DNA from: Chitinophagaceae bacterium
GTDB lineage: Bacteria; Bacteroidota; Bacteroidia; Chitinophagales; Chitinophagaceae
Assembly: GCA_003136915.1 (NCBI GenBank)
Contig: PLEB01000358.1
Coordinates: 1 to 5,794 of the forward strand
Reading direction: 5' to 3'
Length of the DNA stretch: 5,794 bases
Shown here: positions 1 through 5,794 of the stretch, in pieces
Layout of the letters: every line of letters starts with the position of its first letter
How positions within the stretch are numbered: the stretch's first letter is position 1
The notes under the pieces: model-generated
Database searches by the model: none
Told to the model about the DNA's origin: nothing
What the model saw: only the letters and a program-made list of their open reading frames with translations
Made by a program: the position numbers and the translations under genes

Positions 1-737
1 GTACTATTGTAATCCAACCCGGAAAAGATATATTTATACTGCTTGTCTTTTGAATTCAGGCTAAGGTTGTTGCAGCGGATCGAAATTTCTTTGGCAAAAA
101 GAATCCGCGAACTGTCGTTCTGATGCAGGCTGTCAATTAAAATATCGGCGAGTCCGCATGAAAAACCTCTTCCTTCAAATTTTGCCTTTCCGGATTCGGG
201 ATCCTTTATGATAAACGTAATATCCTGGAGGTTCAGGCTGTCTGCTTTAACCCGCTGAAGATTACCAAGCACCTGTTCATAGATCTCATCTACCAGTTTG
301 GTTTTGGAGGAATTGTTTCCTTGTTTTCCTGTGGTAAGTTGTATTACCGCGCTTTGAATATTGATGGAATGGCCTTCCAGCTCTTTATTCAGAAGGGCCT
401 TGGGCGTTTTGACCCCGGTAATTACCATTTTTGGTATCGAGATATCAATGCGTGCCGGCGGATTATCTCCCTTACTTAGTTGCAAATAAACTGAACTATC
501 CGTTGCCAGGTGCACGTCTTCAACGGAAATATTCCCGGCGACTTCATCAATAACCAGATTCTTATAGGAAAGCCGGTAAAGCCCCGCTGATTTTCCTGAA
601 ATGGCCGTGCTTAATTTTCGCCTGACCAGTTCGTACTTGATATTTTGCCAGAAGAAACCTGCAATAATTCCAATAATGGCCAACCCAGAAACAATATAGA
701 GCCATGCTGAATGACGAGAACTTTTCTTTTCAATCAT
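1..737 (-). CDS. AsmA-like membrane-anchored protein, N-terminal part (runs off left edge)
   Basis: An open reading frame on the minus strand starts at the ATG at 737-735 and stays open to base 1, giving 245 codons with no stop; the C-terminus lies outside the window. The protein begins with a short basic stretch (MIEKKSSRH), then one hydrophobic helix at about residues 12-30. This fits an inner-membrane anchor with the rest outside the cytoplasm. The remainder is beta-rich and polar, with alternating patterns such as LVIDEVAGNISVEDVHL and LNLQDITFIIKDPESGKAKF. That style matches the large AsmA/DUF748-like proteins common in Bacteroidota, which are thought to work in envelope biogenesis or lipid transport between membranes; the family call rests on pattern only. 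No Shine-Dalgarno site is visible; the bases before the ATG are AT-rich. It lies 71 bases downstream of the split-barrel gene on the same strand and may also have its own promoter. A generic hypothetical envelope protein is the alternative. Confidence 0.72.
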   Translation of the reverse strand, partial: MIEKKSSRHSAWLYIVSGLAIIGIIAGFFWQNIKYELVRRKLSTAISGKSAGLYRLSYKNLVIDEVAGNISVEDVHLATDSSVYLQLSKGDNPPARIDISIPKMVITGVKTPKALLNKELEGHSINIQSAVIQLTTGKQGNNSSKTKLVDEIYEQVLGNLQRVKADSLNLQDITFIIKDPESGKAKFEGRGFSCGLADILIDSLHQNDSSRILFAKEISIRCNNLSLNSKDKQYKYIFSGLDYNS

Positions 738-758
738 TTAATAGAATTGTAGCCGGTA

Positions 759-766
759 CAAAAGTA
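759..766 (-). promoter_or_regulatory. Possible Bacteroidota -7 promoter element for the AsmA-like gene
   Basis: On the minus strand this octamer reads TACTTTTG, an exact match to the TAnnTTTG -7 consensus used by the primary sigma factor of Bacteroidota. It ends 21 bases before the ATG at 737, so a transcript starting a few bases downstream would have a leader of about 15 bases. I could not find a TTG or TTTG -33 element at the usual 19-21 base spacing, so this is half a promoter at best. If real, the AsmA-like gene can be transcribed separately from the split-barrel gene upstream. Confidence 0.35.
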
Positions 767-808
767 TGCCAGTAAAATGGAAATGCGTGGATATGGATAA
801 CGGCAGGA

Positions 809-1348
809 TCAGTTAGAATAAGCAGGAGCCTGGACTGAATGATTTGCGGGTATCCTGCTGAAGAATTCCTGGCTTTGCGGCCTGGTTTGAAGAAACCAAT
901 GATGGACAAGTACCTTAACCTGGCCCATCAGCATGCGCGGTGAAACTTTTGCCTGGTTTTTTTCAGCGTAATCGACATGGGTCATCTTCACTTTCAATAT
1001 TACCAGTTCGTTTCTTCTTGCCTTTTGTTTGATGGCCTCACTCAGGCCTTCAATGCTGTTGACATCTTCGGGATCATTTATGATATAGGCCTTCCCCAAA
1101 ATTTTCAGGTAGTAATCGCGGCCCTTCCGGAAAAAATCCAGTTTGGCCTGAAAGATTTTATCGAATGTGTGAATGAACTGTGTTGGCCTCGGTACAACAA
1201 ACCAAAGCTGTCCGAATTCGTCTATACGCAGGATCTTTACTACGCAAGGTGGAATTTTCAATACGGTGTCACTGGTGGAAAAAAATAAAGCGTTCTCAAG
1301 GTCGCGCACTTTCTCCTCTACAAATGACAAGGGCAGATAACGAGTCAT
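809..1348 (-). CDS. Pyridoxamine 5'-phosphate oxidase-like (FMN-binding split-barrel) family protein
   Basis: A 179-residue protein reading leftward, stop TGA at 811-809. It resembles the small split-barrel proteins annotated as pyridoxamine 5'-phosphate oxidase family or general stress protein, which typically bind FMN or a related cofactor in the cytoplasm. Visible family features are an N-terminal helix with ENALFFSTSD (18-27), paired strands around CVVKILRIDEFGQLWFVV (35-52), a segment leading to DYYLKILGKAYIINDPEDV (78-96) and a final strand LVILKVKMTHVDY (115-127). The DxxGxLWF pattern and the GKA-x(4)-DP motif are the strongest clues. The residues after the first strand (IPPCVVK) differ from the usual Pxx(R)P type, so flavin binding is not assured. 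The tail after residue 130 looks poorly conserved. I chose the ATG at 1348 because homology-like sequence begins there, preceded by an A-rich leader (AAAAAAGAAAAT). The frame stays open to ATGs at 1402 and 1456, but that extension does not resemble the family. The exact substrate is unknown. Confidence 0.75.
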   Translation of the reverse strand: MTRYLPLSFVEEKVRDLENALFFSTSDTVLKIPPCVVKILRIDEFGQLWFVVPRPTQFIHTFDKIFQAKLDFFRKGRDYYLKILGKAYIINDPEDVNSIEGLSEAIKQKARRNELVILKVKMTHVDYAEKNQAKVSPRMLMGQVKVLVHHWFLQTRPQSQEFFSRIPANHSVQAPAYSN

Positions 1349-1629
1349 ATTTTCTTTTTTGGTGGTTACAGGATGGAAGAGAAAGTTCAAAATAAGTACC
1401 ATTTTTTGGGAATGGATTTTCGACTCGCATGCATTACTTAAATTCCTTATCATCAATCTATTATTTGAATTATATTCACGTCAGGCTAATTCCCATATAG
1501 GGAAATCATTTTTTATTGTGCATACGATTTACAAAATGAGTAAAGAATTCCCCAAACTGCTTCTGAATCCTTTTAATCCTGCTTTGAATGGATGGCACGG
1601 ATTTCCTTTCCTTCAGCCATATAACGCAT
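1349..1629. promoter_or_regulatory. Divergent intergenic region between the left and right gene pairs
   Basis: This 281-base AT-rich stretch separates the leftward split-barrel gene from the rightward YihY-type gene, so promoters for both should lie here. I found no exact TAnnTTTG element. Near misses are TATTTTG, read on the minus strand close to 1390-1396, and TATTATTTG on the plus strand at 1460-1468, which has one base too many. A short inverted repeat sits at 1490-1504 and a small plus-strand ORF at 1536-1646. No tRNA, terminator or insertion sequence was recognised. Confidence 0.5.
1490..1504. repeat. Short inverted repeat TTCCC-ATATA-GGGAA
   Basis: Perfect 5-base arms (TTCCC and GGGAA) flank a 5-base ATATA spacer. 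It lies about 125 bases before the YihY-type start and about 140 bases before the split-barrel start, so it could be a regulator-binding site in the divergent promoter region. An arm length of five is within what chance produces in AT-rich DNA, and no T-run follows, so it is not a terminator. The functional reading is speculation. Confidence 0.3.
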
Positions 1630-2493
1630 ATGCAAAATCGCTTTAAGAAATATTGGTTGCTTGCCAAGGGAACATTTCTGCATTTTGATTCTTTCAATGG
1701 ACTAAAACTTAGCGCTGCCTTATCCTACTATACTGTTTTTTCTTTGTGCCCTTTACTGATTGTGATTATTTCACTCGCGGGCATATTCTTCGGAAGGCAG
1801 GCTGTGGAGGGGCGAGTCTATCGTGAGATCAGCGGACTGGTAGGAGGTAATGCCGCCATGCTGGTCCAGGATGTCATCACCAATATCCGCCAATCAAATC
1901 ATGGTATGGCCGGGGGCATAATCGGTGCGATCATTTTGATCCTCGGGGCTTCCGGGGTGTTTTCCGAGATCCAGGGTTCAATTAACTATTTATGGTCCAT
2001 TCCGGCTCCGAGTAAAAAAGGTTTTCTTGTAGCCATGATCAAAAAACTTATTTCTTTTTCTTTGTTGATAGGCGTCGCTTTCCTGCTCATGGTATCGCTC
2101 GTGCTCAATGCAGTGGTAGATGCCTGGAGCGACCGCCTCAAGATATTATTCAACAGTTCCATGGTGAACCTGTTCTACCTGCTGAATATTATAATCATCC
2201 TGATCGTCGTCAGTTTCCTGTTCACCCTGATATTTAAAATACTCCCCAATGCGGTTATCCGGTGGAAAGATGCAATTACCGGCGCAACAATAACTGCATT
2301 TCTATTCTTAATCGGTAAATTCGCCATTGGATTCTATCTGGGAAATTCAAGGATCGGTCTCACATATGGTACAACGGCTTCCATTGTGATCCTGATGCTT
2401 TGGGTGTATTATTCATCCATTATACTTTATTTCGGAGCATCATACACCTGCATCTACGCCGCATCCCGGGGTTACCCGATACAACCCAGGTAA
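1630..2493 (+). CDS. YihY/BrkB-family inner-membrane protein
   Basis: A 287-residue polytopic membrane protein of the YihY/BrkB family (formerly mislabelled ribonuclease BN). The molecular role of the family is unsettled; a transport function has been suggested. About six hydrophobic segments are visible near residues 32-54, 94-112, 138-162, 180-203, 216-237 and 247-272, as expected. Family signatures include LSAALSYYTVFSLCPLL (27-43), LGASGVFSEIQGSINYLW (105-122), the ILPNAVIRWKDAITGA loop (204-219) and YGTTASIVILMLWVYYSS (246-263). I start it at the ATG at 1630, where the basic cytoplasmic N-terminus typical of the family (MQNRFKKYW) begins. An in-frame ATG at 1588 would add 14 residues unlike the family. 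No Shine-Dalgarno site is evident at either. The C-terminus stops soon after the last helix (RGYPIQPR), so it lacks the longer tail of many relatives. A 162-base gap separates it from the glucan synthase; co-transcription is possible, as no terminator is seen between them. Confidence 0.93.
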   Translation: MQNRFKKYWLLAKGTFLHFDSFNGLKLSAALSYYTVFSLCPLLIVIISLAGIFFGRQAVEGRVYREISGLVGGNAAMLVQDVITNIRQSNHGMAGGIIGAIILILGASGVFSEIQGSINYLWSIPAPSKKGFLVAMIKKLISFSLLIGVAFLLMVSLVLNAVVDAWSDRLKILFNSSMVNLFYLLNIIIILIVVSFLFTLIFKILPNAVIRWKDAITGATITAFLFLIGKFAIGFYLGNSRIGLTYGTTASIVILMLWVYYSSIILYFGASYTCIYAASRGYPIQPR

Positions 2494-2642
2494 TCTTACC
2501 CGGTTCCTATGGTATTGTTTTTTATATGATGGTAGGGTATTGAAAGTTTTAAGACCCTGCCGCAACTCAAAAACCGCGTTCATTTGAAAGTGAATATCAC
2601 GCCGATACAGGAATTCTTAACACAGTTGCGTATCTCTTTTCT

Positions 2643-2647
2643 GGGAG
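2643..2647 (+). promoter_or_regulatory. Shine-Dalgarno-like GGGAG before the ATG at 2656
   Basis: GGGAG lies 8 bases before the ATG at 2656 of the glucan synthase, a good position for a ribosome binding site, and it is the only purine-rich site of this quality ahead of any gene in the window. It is the main reason to choose that ATG. Against it, the same bases are also readable in frame as part of a plausible N-terminal extension (codons for LGD), and Bacteroidota rely little on Shine-Dalgarno pairing. Confidence 0.4.
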
Positions 2648-2655
2648 ATAATCTC

Positions 2656-5600
2656 ATGCACAAGTATGATAATGAGAAGGCGCCTATCCGATCTGAACTT
2701 TTCAGTCTTGAACAGCTGGAAGCTTATGCGAAGACCCTGGCCAAAACGCACCAGCTCACGGCCGAACACACGCCTGAACAGTTATTAAGAAGACTGGCAG
2801 AAAATGAAGAGATCCTTCTTGAAGTGCATAACCTGCTCACGGAATCCGCAAAAGAAAATATCCGGATCACGCCCGCGGGAGAATGGCTGCTGGATAACTT
2901 TTACCTGATCGAGGAACAGATCTATACAGGTAAAAAACACTTGCCCAAGGGCTATAGTAAAGGACTTCCTCAATTGTTGAAAGGGCCTTCTGCGGGCCTG
3001 CCACGCGTCTATGATCTGGCCATTGAACTTATTGCCCACAGCGACGGACGTGTAGACCTGAAAAGCCTGAACAGTTTTACAGCATCATACCAGGAGGTTT
3101 CCGAATTAAAGCTTGGAGAACTCTGGGCCATTCCGATCATGCTCAGGCTGGCCCTAATTGAAAACCTGCGCCGGCTGGCTGCACTTATAGCGAAGGACAG
3201 GATCAACAAGAACCTGGCAGATTACTGGGCCGACCAGATGACGCAGACAGCTGAAAAAGATCCGAAAAGCCTGATCCTGGTGATCGCAGACATGGCGCGG
3301 TACGGGCCTCCTATGGAAAGTTCCTTTGTCGCCGAACTTACCCGGCGGCTGGTTGGGAAGGGCTCTGCCTTTGCATTGCCCATCAGCTGGATCGAGCAGC
3401 GGTTGTCAGAAAAAGGCATGACCAGTGATGAGCTCGTACATATCGAAAATCAGAAACAGGCCGCTGACCAGGTTTCCATTGCAAACAGTATTGGAAGCCT
3501 TCGTTTTTTAAGCAGCAATAACTGGCGGGATTTCGTAGAAAACATCAGCACTGTTGAAAATATATTGCGCACGGAAAGCACTCACGTGTATCAGTCCATG
3601 GACTTTCGCACGAGGGATGAATACCGACACATGGTTGAAAAACTGGCCAAGGGCAGTGGACGCACCGAATCAGAAATTGCCCGCATGGCAGTGGATATGG
3701 CGAAGCAGGGGGATGCTGAGCAGCCCGACTATTCCAAGGCCTCCCATGTGGGCTATTACCTGATTGGAAAAGGCGTAAAGAAACTGGAGAAATCTGCTGA
3801 TGTACATTTCTCCTATGCGGAGCGCATTGCACGTGGCTGTTGGAAAATACCTTTAACACTGTATTCCGGATTTAGCTTTATAGGCGCCGCGTTTTTTTCG
3901 GGTGCGCTTGTTCACCAGGAATACGTAAATGGCCTCAGACATCCCTGGGCAATCTGGGTCATAGAATTTTTTACGCTGATCGCCTGCAGTCAGCTTTCTA
4001 TCACACTGATAAACTGGGTCACGACTATCCTGATTCGTCCGCGTGTGTTGCCGCGAATGGATTTTTCCGAAGGAATTCCCCCGGAATTCCGGACCCTGGT
4101 GGCGATACCTTCCATGTTCGATGATTCAAAAGAATTGGAAGAGCTGGTTGAAAACCTGGAAGTGCGCTTTCTGGCTAACCGCGACCCGAATATCCATTTT
4201 GCTTTGCTCACGGATTTCAAGGATGCCCAAACAGAGAGCCGGCCAGGAGAACTAGAATTGCTCAACGAGGCACACGACAGGATCGTCGCTTTAAATGAGA
4301 GATACGGGAAGTTAAATAACGAAATTTTCTTTTTATTTCACCGGCCGAGAAAATATAATGCGAAAGACAAGATATGGATGGGATATGAGCGCAAACGGGG
4401 GAAACTGGCGGAGATGAATGCCTTGTTGCGCGGGCATGGGAAAGAAAATTTTTCACTGATTGTCGGCGAGCCCGAACTGTATGAAAAGGTGAAATATGTG
4501 ATCACGCTGGATACGGATACCCAGCTCCCGCGTGATGCCGGGTGGAAAATTACCGGTACTATGGCACATCCGATGAACCATCCTTACTACAATGAAAAAA
4601 AACAAAGGGTCACGGATGGCTATGGCATACTGCAACCACGCGTTGCCGTTAGCCTCCCTTCGGAAAAAAGCACGCTCTATGCCCGTATGCATGCCAATGA
4701 ACCCGGAATTGATCCTTACACGCGGGCAATTTCAGATGTGTACCAGGATCTTTTTGGAGAAGGATCGTTTATAGGAAAAGGCATTTACGATGTTGATGCT
4801 TTTGGGAAGGCACTCGATGGCAGGTTCCCGGAAAACCGGATACTGAGTCATGATCTGCTGGAAGGAAGTTATGCGCGCTGCGGATTATTGAGTGATGTTC
4901 AATTGTATGAGGCTTATCCAAGCCGATATGATGTGGATATGAAACGCCGTCATCGCTGGATCCGCGGCGACTGGCAGATCACGAGCTGGCTATGGCCCCT
5001 GGTTCCTGGCGGATCGCGGAGATTTGTAAAAAACCCGATCTCGGCATTGTCCAGATGGAAGATCTTCGATAATCTGCGCCGCAGCCTGGTCCCCATTTCA
5101 TTATTCGTCATGCTGTTATTTGGCTGGATGTATTCTGATTCGCCGATGTTCTGGACTATTTCGATCCTGACTATCCTGCTGTTGCCTTCGATGGTAAGTT
5201 TTTTCTGGGAGATCTGGCAGAAACCGGAAGATGTGCATTTGCTGCCTCATATGATCATCAGCATCCGGTTTACGATTCATCATTTTTCACAACAGATCCT
5301 CATGATCCTGACGCTTCCTTACGAGGCTTCACTGAATGTTGATGCTATCTTCCGTACAAATTGGCGCGTGCTGATCAGTCACCGCAAACTCCTGAAGTGG
5401 AATCCTTCCAATAATTTACAGAACCGGGAAAGCAAGACTTTTTTTCGCAGCTATCTTTCCATGTGGTTTCCCCCCGTAATTGCCCTGCTCGTTTTTGGAT
5501 GGATGAGTTATTGGGATGCCCCGGGAATTGAAGTTACGCTGCCTTTCCTCATTGGCTGGCTCGTAGTTCCGGCCATCACCTGGAAGATCAGCCTGCCTTA

Positions 5601-5794
5601 TAAAGGAAAGCCCGTGGTGCTGAACGATGAGCAGAAAAAATTCCTGCACAAACTCGCGCGCAAGACCTGGGCCTTCTTTGAAACCTTTGTGACTGCCGGA
5701 GATAACTGGCTGCCTCCGGATAATTACCAGGAGAGTCCGGTGGACAGGATCGCACATCGTACATCTCCGACCAATATCGGGCTATCCCTTCTCG
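2656..5794 (+). CDS. Cyclic beta-1,2-glucan synthase (NdvB/ChvB/Cgs type), N-terminal part, runs off right edge
   Basis: This frame is open from the stop at 2533 to the window end; from the ATG at 2656 it gives 1046 residues. Full-length relatives reach about 2800, so roughly a third is present. These inner-membrane enzymes use UDP-glucose to build a beta-1,2-glucan, then cyclise and trim it. The soluble N-terminus carries family blocks RSELFSLEQLE (12-22), SIANSIGSLRF (274-284), WRDF (290-293) and MDFRTRDEYRH (315-325). The GT84-type transferase follows with LLTDFKDA (Asp520), the DxD at 619-621 in TLDTDTQLP, SHDLLEG (731-737) and RxxRW at 764-768. Six membrane segments fall near 398-418, 431-456, 812-830, 833-853, 936-955 and 961-979. 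The end (NWLPPDNYQ at 1017-1025, RTSPTNIGLSL at 1035-1045) begins the next, cyclisation-type region; the expected C-terminal GH94 phosphorylase region is beyond the edge. No frameshift or lost motif is seen. The start may be upstream, at GTG 2590 or TTG 2584. Product chemistry is inferred from the family. Confidence 0.93.
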   Translation, partial: MHKYDNEKAPIRSELFSLEQLEAYAKTLAKTHQLTAEHTPEQLLRRLAENEEILLEVHNLLTESAKENIRITPAGEWLLDNFYLIEEQIYTGKKHLPKGYSKGLPQLLKGPSAGLPRVYDLAIELIAHSDGRVDLKSLNSFTASYQEVSELKLGELWAIPIMLRLALIENLRRLAALIAKDRINKNLADYWADQMTQTAEKDPKSLILVIADMARYGPPMESSFVAELTRRLVGKGSAFALPISWIEQRLSEKGMTSDELVHIENQKQAADQVSIANSIGSLRFLSSNNWRDFVENISTVENILRTESTHVYQSMDFRTRDEYRHMVEKLAKGSGRTESEIARMAVDMAKQGDAEQPDYSKASHVGYYLIGKGVKKLEKSADVHFSYAERIARGCWKIPLTLYSGFSFIGAAFFSGALVHQEYVNGLRHPWAIWVIEFFTLIACSQLSITLINWVTTILIRPRVLPRMDFSEGIPPEFRTLVAIPSMFDDSKELEELVENLEVRFLANRDPNIHFALLTDFKDAQTESRPGELELLNEAHDRIVALNERYGKLNNEIFFLFHRPRKYNAKDKIWMGYERKRGKLAEMNALLRGHGKENFSLIVGEPELYEKVKYVITLDTDTQLPRDAGWKITGTMAHPMNHPYYNEKKQRVTDGYGILQPRVAVSLPSEKSTLYARMHANEPGIDPYTRAISDVYQDLFGEGSFIGKGIYDVDAFGKALDGRFPENRILSHDLLEGSYARCGLLSDVQLYEAYPSRYDVDMKRRHRWIRGDWQITSWLWPLVPGGSRRFVKNPISALSRWKIFDNLRRSLVPISLFVMLLFGWMYSDSPMFWTISILTILLLPSMVSFFWEIWQKPEDVHLLPHMIISIRFTIHHFSQQILMILTLPYEASLNVDAIFRTNWRVLISHRKLLKWNPSNNLQNRESKTFFRSYLSMWFPPVIALLVFGWMSYWDAPGIEVTLPFLIGWLVVPAITWKISLPYKGKPVVLNDEQKKFLHKLARKTWAFFETFVTAGDNWLPPDNYQESPVDRIAHRTSPTNIGLSLL

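Noticed and set aside
977..1395. Plus-strand ORFs opposite the split-barrel gene (103 and 71 codons)
   Set aside because: They lie antisense to a gene with clear family features, and their products show no recognisable domain; they are frame shadows.
1588..1629. Upstream ATG at 1588 as the YihY-type start
   Set aside because: The added 14 residues (MDGTDFLSFSHITH) do not resemble the basic N-terminus normal for the family, which starts at the next Met.
1506..1697. 63-codon minus-strand ORF across the YihY-type start
   Set aside because: It overlaps the conserved N-terminus of the YihY-type gene and has no recognisable domain.
2494..2655. Possible terminator between the YihY-type gene and the synthase
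   Set aside because: TACCC and GGGTA arms near 2498 and 2535 are only five bases long with a loop of over 30 bases; the T-run at 2517-2523 is not preceded by a stable stem.
2785..3419. Minus-strand ORFs of 65 to 84 codons opposite the glucan synthase N-terminus
   Set aside because: The plus-strand frame here carries conserved family blocks without a break. The antisense products are rich in Ser, Arg and Phe with no domain pattern.
5416..5757. 113-codon minus-strand ORF
   Set aside because: It is antisense to the last membrane helices and the start of the cyclisation region of the synthase. Its length is unremarkable in a long GC-moderate coding stretch and no family is recognisable.
1..5794. 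Mobile element, CRISPR array, toxin-antitoxin or defence system
   Set aside because: No transposase, integrase, terminal inverted repeats, spaced direct repeats or paired small genes were seen; all four genes belong to known housekeeping or envelope families.

Overview
The window looks like ordinary chromosomal DNA from a Bacteroidota bacterium, possibly a member of the Chitinophagaceae or a relative. The basis is the protein flavour of the genes (an AsmA-like envelope protein and a split-barrel flavin-type protein of a kind common in that phylum), AT-rich leaders without clear Shine-Dalgarno sites at three of the four gene starts, and one exact match to the Bacteroidota -7 promoter element (TAnnTTTG). 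The assignment is inference from style, since no rRNA or marker gene is present.

The window holds four protein genes in two divergent pairs. On the left, reading leftward, are a pyridoxamine 5'-phosphate oxidase-like split-barrel protein (1348 to 809) and, 71 bases downstream, a membrane-anchored AsmA-like protein (737 to beyond base 1). On the right, reading rightward, are a six-helix YihY/BrkB-family inner-membrane protein (1630-2493) and the first 1046 or so residues of a very large cyclic beta-1,2-glucan synthase (NdvB/ChvB/Cgs type) that runs off the right edge. The 281-base AT-rich gap between the two pairs (1349-1629) must carry the divergent control signals. It contains a short inverted repeat and a possible 36-codon upstream ORF that overlaps the yihY-type start.

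The dominant feature is the glucan synthase. The visible part covers its N-terminal soluble region, all of the GT84-type glycosyltransferase core with its aspartate motifs and RxxRW motif, six membrane segments, and the first residues of the following cyclisation region. It has no frameshift in the 3.1 kb seen. Three of the four genes encode membrane or envelope proteins, so the locus has an envelope theme, but nothing shows that the four act in one pathway. I see no RNA gene, insertion sequence, CRISPR array, phage gene or defence system, and no convincing undescribed system. The most useful open points are the true start of the synthase, which may lie upstream at a non-ATG codon, and the occurrence of this enzyme family in a Bacteroidota-like genome.
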